Shown here: positions 27,358-36,005 of the stretch, piece by piece
Numbering within the stretch: the stretch's first letter is position 1
How the letters are laid out: each line of letters starts with the position of its first letter
NCBI GenBank assembly: GCA_022451885.1
Contig: JAKUNN010000001.1
Span: 1-36,005, forward strand
Length of the DNA stretch: 36,005 bases
Source: Dehalococcoidia bacterium
GTDB taxonomy: Bacteria; Chloroflexota; Dehalococcoidia; Tepidiformales; Tepidiformaceae
Direction: 5' to 3'
Position numbers and translations under genes: made by a program
The notes under the pieces: model-generated
Databases searched by the model: none
Told to the model about the DNA's origin: nothing
Seen by the model: the letters and a program-made list of their open reading frames with translations, nothing else

Positions 27358-28556
27358 CACAAGAGCAAACAGGGATTGACCTTAATGGAACAGTCACTTC
27401 CCCAAAGGGGTTTAAGGCTGGAGGAAGCGCCTGCAACATTAAAGAGAGCGGTTCCTTAGATTTAGGAATCCTAACATCTGACAATATTTGTACTGCAGCT
27501 GGCGTTTTTACAACGAGTCAAATACGAGCAGCCGCTATTGAAATCGACGAAGAACTTCTGGAAAATGGGCAAGCTCAAACAATAATCGTCAATAGTGGTA
27601 ACGCAAATGCCAGCACGGGTAAACGTGGTATTGGTGACGCCAGAAAATTAAGCGAACTAGCAGCAAAAAAATGTGGGACTACGCAACACAATTCACTGGT
27701 ATCTAGCACGGGAATCATTGGTCATCACTTACCTATGGAGCTAATAGAAGAAGGCATTCAACACCTGGAACTCACCACACAGGGAGGTCACGATTTCGCA
27801 CGTGCCATTATGACTACGGACATTGTCCCCAAAACTGGTTCTGTAAAATTCGGAGATTACACTATAGGTGGCTGTGCAAAAGGCTCAGGAATGATCCATC
27901 CCAACATGGCAACAATGCTTGCATACCTAACAACAGATGCACCAATTGAACAGAACATGCTGCAAACAACACTAGTTGATGCTGTTGAAAAGACTTTTAA
28001 TCTTATCTCAGTCGATGGCGATACAAGTCCTAGCGATACAGTGATAATTTTAGCAAACGGAACAGATCAAACTAAAGTAATCAAAGAGGATTCCGAACTA
28101 GCCAAAGAATTTGCAGAAGCACTGACAACACTTTGTGAGCACCTTGCTAAAGCAATCGTTCGTGATGGTGAGGGGGCGACTAAATTAATTGAAATAGAAA
28201 TCGAAAATGCAAAAACCATACCTGAAGCGAAGACTTTAATACGTGATCTAACAACTTCTTATCTTCTTAAAACTGCTGTCCACGGCAGTGATCCGAATTG
28301 GGGAAGAATTGTCAGTGTGATTGGTCGATCTAACATTGAAATTGTCGGCGATGCAGTAACCGTAGCCATATGTGACACACTTGTTTTTGAAAACGGAGAA
28401 CCCAGTCCATATGATGAGAAAAGCGTTGCAAAAGCTATGGAAAGCGACACCATATCGATAAAGATATCGGTAGGAAGTGGCAACGCATACGCAAAGGGAT
28501 GGGGTTGCGATCTTAGTGCCGAATACGTACGAATCAACGCAGACTATACAACATGA
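27354..28556 (+). CDS. argJ: Bifunctional ornithine acetyltransferase / N-acetylglutamate synthase
   Basis: Autocleavage site KGSGMIHPNMATMLAYLTTDAP; NSGNANASTG; ATGA overlap with argC. Confidence 0.96.
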   Translation: MTQEQTGIDLNGTVTSPKGFKAGGSACNIKESGSLDLGILTSDNICTAAGVFTTSQIRAAAIEIDEELLENGQAQTIIVNSGNANASTGKRGIGDARKLSELAAKKCGTTQHNSLVSSTGIIGHHLPMELIEEGIQHLELTTQGGHDFARAIMTTDIVPKTGSVKFGDYTIGGCAKGSGMIHPNMATMLAYLTTDAPIEQNMLQTTLVDAVEKTFNLISVDGDTSPSDTVIILANGTDQTKVIKEDSELAKEFAEALTTLCEHLAKAIVRDGEGATKLIEIEIENAKTIPEAKTLIRDLTTSYLLKTAVHGSDPNWGRIVSVIGRSNIEIVGDAVTVAICDTLVFENGEPSPYDEKSVAKAMESDTISIKISVGSGNAYAKGWGCDLSAEYVRINADYTT

Positions 28557-29329
28557 ACGTAGAACCAAATAACAAACCGACAGTCATAAAAGTTGGCGGT
28601 AGCACGCTCGAAGATACTGGGACAACATTTCAAGATATTGCAACAAGGACCAAAAACGGCGAGCAAATTGTAGTTGTACATGGTGGTGGCCCGGAAGCAA
28701 GCCAATGGCTTAAAAAAATGGATATTGAAAGTCGCTTTGAAAATGGACTTCGTGTAACGGATGAAAAGGTGCTTCCCGTAGTTACAGCAGTGTACGCAGG
28801 ACTTATAAACAAGAGATTGGTTGAGGCGCTAAATAATGAAGGGGTACAAGCGGTTGGATTATCTGGATTAGATGGAGAAATAATCACAAGCAACATCAAC
28901 AACCAAGCACTCGGATACGTTGGAGAACCTAATCAAGTAAATCCAAAACTGCTTAGAACACTTTTTGAAAGTGGTTACACACCAGTCATTAGTCCAATTA
29001 GTTTTGCTATAACGAATGGCCAAAGGAAAACGGTGAATGTTAATGCCGATAGTATTGCTTCGATACTTGCAATAGCACTCGAGGCTAAAAAGCTTCTTTT
29101 CCTAACTGATACTGATGGGGTCTCTGATTCAAACCAAGAACGTATTCCGATAATTTCTGAAGATGCCTCTTTAGATCTGATTGCTAACGGAATAATAAGT
29201 GGGGGAATGATCCCGAAAGTACAAGCATGCCTCGCAGTAGTAAGGGAAGGCGTACAAGCACAAATTGTTGATGGTCAAAGAGCTGGTATACTCCTCAACC
29301 TTGCAGATCAAGGAACCCTTTTTAAATAG
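28553..29329 (+). CDS. argB: Acetylglutamate kinase
   Basis: VIKVGGSTLED, VVHGGGPEAS, VNVNADSIASILA, ISGGMIPKVQACL; ATGA overlap with argJ. Confidence 0.95.
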   Translation: MNVEPNNKPTVIKVGGSTLEDTGTTFQDIATRTKNGEQIVVVHGGGPEASQWLKKMDIESRFENGLRVTDEKVLPVVTAVYAGLINKRLVEALNNEGVQAVGLSGLDGEIITSNINNQALGYVGEPNQVNPKLLRTLFESGYTPVISPISFAITNGQRKTVNVNADSIASILAIALEAKKLLFLTDTDGVSDSNQERIPIISEDASLDLIANGIISGGMIPKVQACLAVVREGVQAQIVDGQRAGILLNLADQGTLFK

Positions 29330-29340
29330 AATCTGAGCAA

Positions 29341-29355
29341 CAAAGATAGTCTTTG
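29341..29355. repeat. Hairpin CAAAGA-TAG-TCTTTG in the argB-argD intergenic region
   Basis: 6-bp perfect arms, 3-nt loop, 48 nt before the argD start. Confidence 0.4.
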
Positions 29356-29402
29356 CAGAAGAAAGCAACTAATCTAACAGGAATAAATTAGGCGGAGTTA
29401 GT

Positions 29403-30593
29403 ATGTCCCAGTGGATAGAAGATGAAAAAAAATACCTGTTTCAAAATTACGGACGCCAACCAATTGTAATAACTCGTGGGGAAGGGTCTTTTGTATGGGA
29501 CGAAAATGAAAAACAATATTTAGACTTTCTTGGTGGTCTTGCAGTGACATCGTTAGGCCACACACACCCCGCAGTTACGGCAGCAATCGATGAGCAGTCA
29601 AAAAAACTAGTTCATACTTCAAATCTTTACTACACAACTCCAATGATCACATTAGCAAAAAACCTTGTTCAACTATCAGGTTTAGACCGAGTCCTTTTCT
29701 GCAATTCCGGGGCAGAAGCAGTAGAAACTGCTATAAAACTAGCAAGACGATGGGGCCATGACTTAGGCAATGGCGCCTATGAAATAATTTCAGCAGAAGA
29801 CGGTTTTCATGGACGGAGTTTAGGTGCATTAGCTGCAACTGGAACCGCACGTTACAGAGAACCTTTCGAACCTTTGCCCATAGGCTTCCACCACGTAGCT
29901 TGGGGAAACATTGAAGAAATCAAACAAAAGACTACCGCAGAAACTGTTGCGATACTGCTCGAACCAATTCAAGGAGAAGGAGGAGTAAATATGCCTCCTT
30001 CTGGATATTTGCAAGAAGTGCGCGACTGGTGCAATAAAAACAACTTACTCCTAATTATCGATGAAATACAAACAGGTATAGGAAGAACCGGAAAACTTTT
30101 TGCCCATGAATATGAAAATATTCAACCTGACATTATGTGTTTGGCTAAAGGTCTGGCAAGTGGCCTTCCTATCGGAGCGGTGCTCGCACGTGATGACATA
30201 GCCCTGCATCTAATTCCTGGAGATCACGGCACAACATTCGGGGGAAATCCAGTTGCTTGTGCTGCTGCCAATGCAGTTATTGAAACTCTTACTGAAGGAA
30301 ATGTGCTTGAAGAAGTCCCTGTACTTTCAGAAGAAATGTTTAAACAACTAGAAAGTCTTGCTGATCGCAAATCAATAGTTAATGAGGTACGCGGTCGGGG
30401 TTTAATGATTGCGGTTGAGTTTGATAAAGACATTGCTGCCGACGTTGTGAATGAATGTCGAGAGTTAGGTCTTCTCCTCAATAATGTTAGACCTAATACA
30501 GTTCGCTTTTTGCCACCCTTAACTATAACTAAAGAGGAAATTCAACAAGCCTGCCAAATCCTCGAAAAGAGCATAGAGAAGGTCACGGTTTAA
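29403..30593 (+). CDS. argD: Acetylornithine aminotransferase
   Basis: PLP class-III aminotransferase: FCNSGAEAVETAIKLAR, LLIIDEIQTGIGRTG, CLAKGLASGLPIGAVLA, HGTTFGGNPVACAAA. Confidence 0.95.
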   Translation: MSQWIEDEKKYLFQNYGRQPIVITRGEGSFVWDENEKQYLDFLGGLAVTSLGHTHPAVTAAIDEQSKKLVHTSNLYYTTPMITLAKNLVQLSGLDRVLFCNSGAEAVETAIKLARRWGHDLGNGAYEIISAEDGFHGRSLGALAATGTARYREPFEPLPIGFHHVAWGNIEEIKQKTTAETVAILLEPIQGEGGVNMPPSGYLQEVRDWCNKNNLLLIIDEIQTGIGRTGKLFAHEYENIQPDIMCLAKGLASGLPIGAVLARDDIALHLIPGDHGTTFGGNPVACAAANAVIETLTEGNVLEEVPVLSEEMFKQLESLADRKSIVNEVRGRGLMIAVEFDKDIAADVVNECRELGLLLNNVRPNTVRFLPPLTITKEEIQQACQILEKSIEKVTV

Positions 30594-30883
30594 TGGGCTA
30601 CGGTTTTGTCATTATCTTGTTAGCTTCCACTTCTGTTACTGGAATTCTTATACGCCGATTGCGCGTAAACCGTGACACCCAACCTAATAAAATACCATCA
30701 GCGCTACAAATTTTTGGTGCAGTAGCATCTACTGCAAGTAGCCTAGCGCTGACTCCTTTTGCACTCGCAAAAGTACTTCCAGACACATTTTTGATTATTT
30801 TTATGATCATAATCCCCTTGATTTTGGTTACAACTTTTCTTTCCGGGAATATTTTGGAAGCACGAGAGTCGCATCGCACCTAA
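30593..30883 (+). CDS. Small membrane protein of unknown function in arg operon
   Basis: 96-aa ORF with three hydrophobic segments; start overlaps argD stop (TAATG). Confidence 0.65.
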   Translation: MGYGFVIILLASTSVTGILIRRLRVNRDTQPNKIPSALQIFGAVASTASSLALTPFALAKVLPDTFLIIFMIIIPLILVTTFLSGNILEARESHRT

Positions 30884-30892
30884 ACTAGAGTC

Positions 30893-30912
30893 AGGGGATT
30901 GTAAAAGCCCCT
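30893..30912 (+). terminator. Candidate hairpin AGGGGATT-GTAA-AAGCCCCT before argG
   Basis: 5-bp G/C-rich outer stem plus 2 A-T pairs with one A/G mismatch, 26 nt before argG ATG. Confidence 0.35.
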
Positions 30913-30938
30913 TAACAATTAATCAGGCGGTTAGTTAA

Positions 30939-32180
30939 ATGCCCAAACTAATTCTTGCATACAGTGGTGGTCTTGACACAACAACAGCAATTACCTGGCT
31001 CTCAGAAGAACGTGGTTATGAAGTTGTCGCGCTTAATATCAATGCAGGCATGAGCAAAGACCAAGATACCCTAGAGGAACGTGGTATTGCCGCAGGAGCT
31101 TCGAAGGTTTTAGTACACGATGCACGTGAGGATTTTCTTCGTTACTTCGCGTTTCCTGCACTCACAGCGGGAGCGATTTACCAAAGTACATACCCACTAG
31201 CCACAGCTTTGGCCAGACCACTTATGGCAAAACTTTTAGTAGAAACAGCTCACAACGAAAATGCTGTTGCAGTTGCTCATGGTTGCACTGGTAAAGGAAA
31301 TGACCAGGTTCGCTTTGATATAGGGATCCAAACATTAGATCCAGAGCTAAGAATAGTCGCACCTACTAGAGAAGAATCAATGTCACGCGAAGCAGAAATT
31401 GATTATCTACAAAACAAGGGGATTAGCATTGAATGGGAACCAAAAGGTTCTTTTAGTATTGATGAAAATATTTGGGGGCGTAGTTGTGAGGCCGGTATCT
31501 TAGAAGACCCTTGGGTTGAGCCACCAGATGAGGCTTGGGAATGGACAAATTCCATCGATGCAACACCAACAGAACCAGAGGAAATTGAAATAACATTTGA
31601 GCAAGGATTTCCTACGAAAATCGGAGATATCAACCTAGATCCTGTAAGCCTAGTTGAACAATTAAATACGCTTGGAGGTAGATATGGGATAGGTAGAGCA
31701 GACCATGTCGAGGATCGGTTGATAGGGATAAAAAGTCGTGAACTTTATGAAGCTCCCGCGGCAGTCCTTTTACACACTGCCCATAAAGCTTTGGAATCTA
31801 TAACTTTGTCCAGACGCCAGTTAAGAATGAAGCAATATATATCTGAGGAATATGCAGAGTTAATTTATGATGGCCACTGGTTCAGTAGACATCACCAAGA
31901 TCTAGCCAGCTACGTTATCAGCACACAACGTAATGTCAGTGGTTCAGTGCGTTTGAAACTACATCGTGGAACCATAACAATCACAGGTAGAAAGTCAGAT
32001 GAATCTCTTTATGATTATGGCTTAGCAACATACGACCGTAATGACACATTCGATCAATCTTCTTCGATAGGATTTATAGATATCTGGGGACTACAAACTC
32101 GTGTACAGGCAAAAAAACAATTATTAGAAAAGACTGACATATTGAAAATTGCCCACCCTCCTCAAGAAGGAGCAGACTAG
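30939..32180 (+). CDS. argG: Argininosuccinate synthase
   Basis: LAYSGGLDTTTAITWL PP-loop, AHGCTGKGNDQVRFD, IDENIWGRSCEAGILEDPW. Confidence 0.96.
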   Translation: MPKLILAYSGGLDTTTAITWLSEERGYEVVALNINAGMSKDQDTLEERGIAAGASKVLVHDAREDFLRYFAFPALTAGAIYQSTYPLATALARPLMAKLLVETAHNENAVAVAHGCTGKGNDQVRFDIGIQTLDPELRIVAPTREESMSREAEIDYLQNKGISIEWEPKGSFSIDENIWGRSCEAGILEDPWVEPPDEAWEWTNSIDATPTEPEEIEITFEQGFPTKIGDINLDPVSLVEQLNTLGGRYGIGRADHVEDRLIGIKSRELYEAPAAVLLHTAHKALESITLSRRQLRMKQYISEEYAELIYDGHWFSRHHQDLASYVISTQRNVSGSVRLKLHRGTITITGRKSDESLYDYGLATYDRNDTFDQSSSIGFIDIWGLQTRVQAKKQLLEKTDILKIAHPPQEGAD

Positions 32181-32204
32181 TGGCAACCACTGGTACAGAA
32201 TTCA

Positions 32205-32774
32205 ATGTCTGAGCAAATGCATCGTGTTCCTGTTGAAGAAACCAATCAGTCCAGAAGAAGCGAAAATACCTCCCCGGAAATAGAAGAGGATTGCAAATGT
32301 CCCAGACTTGATCCTGATGAATGGAATGCAGTAGAAAGTGATTGGAATGATATACGCTTCTTACGTGGAGCAGCGCTAGCGCTATTTGGCGTACCTTTAA
32401 GGTTTGAAGCAACTCGCAATACACTGGTCAAAACAGCAAAACAGTTGAGCGGAAAATTACCGGAAGATGCAATGATTCTAATTGGGAGTGGACGCTTTCG
32501 ACGAGAGATCTTAATTGAATTAGATAACCTTGAAACAATACCGGACAACAAGCGGATCTTTGCACCAGGAGGATTCTCATTTACAAAAATCTATGAAGCA
32601 CCTTGGGGGCAAATGCGGAATCTGATGACAGAGTTTGAAACCCAAGCTACAGCACGCTACGGACGTAGACCTGATAAAACTTGGGTTTGGTACCTGACCT
32701 GCCAAATATGTACTACTGAACGAAATTTTGAGACATTGTTTGTAGCACACTATAAGAATGAAAAAACAGGATGA
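32205..32774 (+). CDS. Uncharacterised 189-aa protein coupled to leuS
   Basis: Complete ORF, ATGA overlap with leuS; motifs CKCPRLDPDEW, SDWNDIRFLRG, TWVWYLTCQICTTERNFETLFVAHYK; no family recognised with certainty. Confidence 0.85.
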   Translation: MSEQMHRVPVEETNQSRRSENTSPEIEEDCKCPRLDPDEWNAVESDWNDIRFLRGAALALFGVPLRFEATRNTLVKTAKQLSGKLPEDAMILIGSGRFRREILIELDNLETIPDNKRIFAPGGFSFTKIYEAPWGQMRNLMTEFETQATARYGRRPDKTWVWYLTCQICTTERNFETLFVAHYKNEKTG

Positions 32775-35233
32775 ACGGTGGAAATTCTTTGAGCGAACGC
32801 TATCAACACGAGTCCATAGAGAAGAAGTGGCAAGAACGCTGGGAGAGCGATGCCCTCTTCCGCACAAGTTCTGATAATAAGAAAAAGTGGTACGCCTTAA
32901 CAATGTTTCCGTACCCATCAGGTGATCTGCACACTGGGCACTGGTATGCAATGGCACCAAGTGACGTCTCTGCACGTTTGAAGAGGATGCAAGGACATAA
33001 CGTACTTTTCCCTATCGGATTTGATTCGTTTGGTTTGCCTGCAGAAAACGCAGCAATTAAGCAAAATGTTGATCCGCGTACATGGACATACAACAATATT
33101 GAACGTATGCACGGCCAATTACGTGCAATGGGAGCGTCTTTTAATTGGGAACGGGAAATTATCACAAGCGATCCCGACTATTATCAATGGACTCAGTGGT
33201 GGTTTCTTCAACTCTTCAATCAAGACCTAGCATATCAAGCAGAAGCCGCAGCAAATTGGTGTCCTGGATGCCAAACTGTTCTGGCAAATGAGCAAGTACT
33301 CAATGGAAACTGTGAACGATGCGACAATGTAGTTTCTAAAAGATTTTTAAAACAATGGTTCTTCCGTATTACTAAATATGCAGAGGAATTGCTTGATTTT
33401 TCTAAAATGGACTGGCCCAAGCGAATTGAAACAATGCAAACAAATTGGATTGGCCGTTCAGAAGGCGCACGTATAAGTTTTGATATTGATATACAAAATG
33501 TATCTGAAAAAATTGAAGTCTTCACTACAAGACCAGATACGATCTACGGTGCTACTTATATGGTTCTCGCCCCAGAACACCCACTCGTTAAAACAATTAC
33601 ACAAAAAGCATATATCGAAGATGTTCAGGATTACGTCGAAGCAACCACACGAATCAGTGAAATTGATCGCCTCTCAACAGAACGTAAGAAAACCGGAGTT
33701 TTCACAGGCGCTTACGCAATTAATCCTGTCTCAAAAAAACGTGTACCAATTTGGATTGCAGACTATGTACTAAGTACATACGGAACTGGAGCAATCATGG
33801 CAGTACCAGCGCATGATGAACGCGATTTCGAGTTTGCACAAGCTTACAAACTCGAAGTAATTCCAGTGTTCGATCATGAAAAAATCGATGTCTCTGAACC
33901 ACTAGAAGCAGCTTTCACCACTGGACGTCAAATGGTTAACTCGGAACACTTTAATGGTACTTTAGCTACAGAAGCAATCAAAAAAGTAACTACCTACCTG
34001 GAAGAACAACAACTTGGTGAAGAGTCTATAACTTATCGACTACGGGACTGGTTGATATCGCGACAAAGATACTGGGGAACACCAATTCCAATTATTCATT
34101 GTGAAACGTGTGGGATAGTTCCAGTACCAGAATCTGATCTACCAGTGCTTTTACCAGAAAATGTTGAGTTCACTACTGACGGGAAATCACCATTAGAACA
34201 ACTTCAAGAATGGTGGCTAGTCGAATGTCCTAACTGTAAAAAACCAGCACGGCGAGAAACAGACACTATCGATACATTTGTATGTTCCAGTTGGTATCAA
34301 ATGCGTTACATCGATCCACGAAACAAAACAGCACCATTTGCACAAGAATTTGCAAAAGAATGGCTGCCTGTTGACCAATATACAGGAGGTTCCGAACATG
34401 CCGTCATGCACCTTCTCTACACACGATTCTTCTGGAAAACAGCTCGAGATCTAGGCTTGGTAGACGCTGATGAACCAATGCTAAGGCTCTTCAATCAAGG
34501 AATTATTCTTGGGACTGATGGAAATCGAATGTCTAAGAGTCGAGGCAATGTAGTTGCACCTGATCAACAAGTTGAAAAATACGGAGCCGATGCATTTCGT
34601 TGCCAATTAATGTTTATAGGCCCTTGGGACCAAGGTGGCCCTTATGACCCTAAAGGAATGCCGGGAATCGTTCGTTGGTTAAATCGAGTCTGGAATGTCG
34701 CAAATCATTCTTACACTAATAAGTCTGAATCTACTGACCCCACAGAACAGAAAAACTTAGAACGTACAGTGCATCAAACCATTGCTGGAGTAACAGAAGA
34801 TCTAGAGAGATTTCAGTTTAATACTGCGATCTCAAAATTAATGTCATTAACCTCAACTCTAGGAAAAGTGCAGGAAAACCCTTCTATAGACAACTCGACC
34901 TGGCACTGGGCAATCCAAACGTTATTACTTTTGATGGCACCACTCGCACCACATATAACAGAAGAACTTTGGGAGTTGCTCGGACAACCTTATAGCATTC
35001 ATAAACAACCATGGCCAGACTATGATCCACAAATTGCGGCTGAGGAAATACTGCAAATAGTAATTCAGATAAATGGAAAAGTACGCGATAAAATCGAAGT
35101 TGCTGCAACGATAAATAAAGACGATGTTGAAAAACGTGCTCTACAACAAGACCGTATAAAAGAATTACTCCTTGACCAAACACCCAAGAAGATAATTTAT
35201 GTCCCTGGCAAACTTATAAATATCGTTGTCTAA
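32771..35233 (+). CDS. leuS: Leucyl-tRNA synthetase
   Basis: PYPSGDLHTGHWYA (HIGH-type), Zn site CPGCQTV...CERC, editing TTRPDTIYGATYMVLAPEHPLV, KMSKS-type GNRMSKSRGNVV. Confidence 0.97.
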   Translation: MNGGNSLSERYQHESIEKKWQERWESDALFRTSSDNKKKWYALTMFPYPSGDLHTGHWYAMAPSDVSARLKRMQGHNVLFPIGFDSFGLPAENAAIKQNVDPRTWTYNNIERMHGQLRAMGASFNWEREIITSDPDYYQWTQWWFLQLFNQDLAYQAEAAANWCPGCQTVLANEQVLNGNCERCDNVVSKRFLKQWFFRITKYAEELLDFSKMDWPKRIETMQTNWIGRSEGARISFDIDIQNVSEKIEVFTTRPDTIYGATYMVLAPEHPLVKTITQKAYIEDVQDYVEATTRISEIDRLSTERKKTGVFTGAYAINPVSKKRVPIWIADYVLSTYGTGAIMAVPAHDERDFEFAQAYKLEVIPVFDHEKIDVSEPLEAAFTTGRQMVNSEHFNGTLATEAIKKVTTYLEEQQLGEESITYRLRDWLISRQRYWGTPIPIIHCETCGIVPVPESDLPVLLPENVEFTTDGKSPLEQLQEWWLVECPNCKKPARRETDTIDTFVCSSWYQMRYIDPRNKTAPFAQEFAKEWLPVDQYTGGSEHAVMHLLYTRFFWKTARDLGLVDADEPMLRLFNQGIILGTDGNRMSKSRGNVVAPDQQVEKYGADAFRCQLMFIGPWDQGGPYDPKGMPGIVRWLNRVWNVANHSYTNKSESTDPTEQKNLERTVHQTIAGVTEDLERFQFNTAISKLMSLTSTLGKVQENPSIDNSTWHWAIQTLLLLMAPLAPHITEELWELLGQPYSIHKQPWPDYDPQIAAEEILQIVIQINGKVRDKIEVAATINKDDVEKRALQQDRIKELLLDQTPKKIIYVPGKLINIVV

Positions 35234-35262
35234 AACTAGCTCCTTAAACGATCAACGATATT
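35219..35262. terminator. 10-bp inverted repeat spanning the convergent leuS/yggT stop codons
   Basis: AATATCGTTG (35219-35228) and CAACGATATT (35253-35262) are exact reverse complements; 24-nt spacer contains both stops. Confidence 0.6.
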
Positions 35263-35493
35263 CACCATCAGTATTAGAACTATGATGACAACAACAGGAC
35301 TAAAATCAAAAGCACCCGTCCGTGGCATTAACCTTCTCACTGGATCTATAAGCGGATCACTTAAAAAACGGATAAATACCGCCACAGGATGACCAATAGA
35401 GATCGGCAACCAAGAAAGTATCGATCTAGCAATTACAGTAAACATGAGAGCATATAAAAAATATTTGAAGATGTCAGCAATAATAGGATTCAT
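35236..35493 (-). CDS. YggT family integral membrane protein
   Basis: ARSILSWLPIS and FIRFLSDPLIDPVRRLMP are YggT signatures; overlaps proC end. Confidence 0.93.
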   Translation of the reverse strand: MNPIIADIFKYFLYALMFTVIARSILSWLPISIGHPVAVFIRFLSDPLIDPVRRLMPRTGAFDFSPVVVIIVLILMVNIVDRLRS

Positions 35494-36005
35494 CGTAATT
35501 GGCTAAGCTCTTTAGAACGGTTATAGGCAGCAAGCACACAATTTTCTATTATCTCTCTCACATTAGAATTCTCCAGGACATTTATCCCTTCAGCAGTCGT
35601 ACCGCCTTTTGAAGTAACCATAGCCCTTAGAGTAGCGGGATCATAATCACTTTCCCTAGCATAAGCAGCCGCACCATACAGTGTTTGAACAGAAATGTTT
35701 ACAGCTTCTTCTAGAGGAAAACCGATTTTTTCAGCGGCAGAAATTAGTGATTCAAGAAAGAAAAAAACGAACGCAGGCCCACTCCCACTTACTGCTGTTG
35801 CCATATCCAAAACCTCTTCATCGTCCACACAATACTCTGCGCCAATTGCAGAAAGTAAAGAACTTACCAAATTACGCTGATTGTCAGAAACCGATCCTGC
35901 GACAGTCCATACACTCATACCTTCACCAATTGCAGCAGGTGTATTGGGCATCACCCGAATAACATTCTCTGTTTTAAATAAGTCCTGAAGTGTTTTAATT
36001 GTGAC
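35490..36005 (-). CDS. proC: Pyrroline-5-carboxylate reductase, C-terminal part (5' truncated by window edge)
   Basis: VIRVMPNTPAAIGEG, AVSGSGPAFVFFFLESL, VTSKGGTTAEGINVLE; frame open to window end. Confidence 0.95.
   Translation of the reverse strand, partial: VTIKTLQDLFKTENVIRVMPNTPAAIGEGMSVWTVAGSVSDNQRNLVSSLLSAIGAEYCVDDEEVLDMATAVSGSGPAFVFFFLESLISAAEKIGFPLEEAVNISVQTLYGAAAYARESDYDPATLRAMVTSKGGTTAEGINVLENSNVREIIENCVLAAYNRSKELSQLR

Noticed and set aside
32803-33773. Several ORFs of 66-120 aa in other frames of leuS
   Set aside because: Inside a textbook LeuRS catalytic/editing region; shadow ORFs.
1-36005. CRISPR arrays, transposases, integrases, phage genes, rRNA or tRNA
   Set aside because: No regularly spaced direct repeats, no recombinase motifs, and intergenic gaps (mostly <180 bp) show no tRNA-like cloverleaf by eye; tRNAscan-SE/Infernal would be needed to exclude formally.

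Overview
This 36 kb window is a gene-dense, AT-rich bacterial chromosome segment made mostly of core metabolic genes. The gene set (F420-synthesis fbiC fusion, RpoD with a long spacer, NorQ/NorD-type pair, large FtsX permease, Ltp2-like thiolase plus DUF35) suggests a marine Chloroflexota (SAR202/Dehalococcoidia-like) lineage, but that assignment is inference only. Blocks in order: purD(3' end)-purE-purB-purC-purS (+); histidine phosphatase / NorD-like VWA / NorQ-like AAA+ / coaE (-); fbiC, rhodanese, alpha/beta hydrolase, rpoD, NUDIX (+); small TM protein (-); DUF429 (+); argS (-); two tiny single-TM proteins in convergent orientation, one of them absent from the supplied ORF track; MacB-like ABC ATPase plus 1243-aa FtsX permease and an SDR (+); DUF35, Ltp2-like thiolase fold and an RNase Z-like MBL protein (-); argC-argJ-argB-argD-[small TM]-argG-[189-aa unknown]-leuS (+); proC(5' truncated)-yggT (-). 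I saw no rRNA, tRNA, CRISPR array, transposon or phage gene. The best leads are (i) the thiolase-like/DUF35 pair, where the thiolase Cys is replaced by Asn and two Tyr sit at Ltp2-aldolase-like positions; (ii) the convergent pair of ~50-aa membrane proteins joined by a perfect 15-bp inverted repeat; (iii) inverted repeats embedded in the stop-codon regions of convergent genes, especially leuS/yggT; (iv) the uncharacterised 189-aa protein translationally coupled to leuS; and (v) a NorQ/NorD-type chaperone pair with no nitric oxide reductase nearby. None of these is proven to be a new system.
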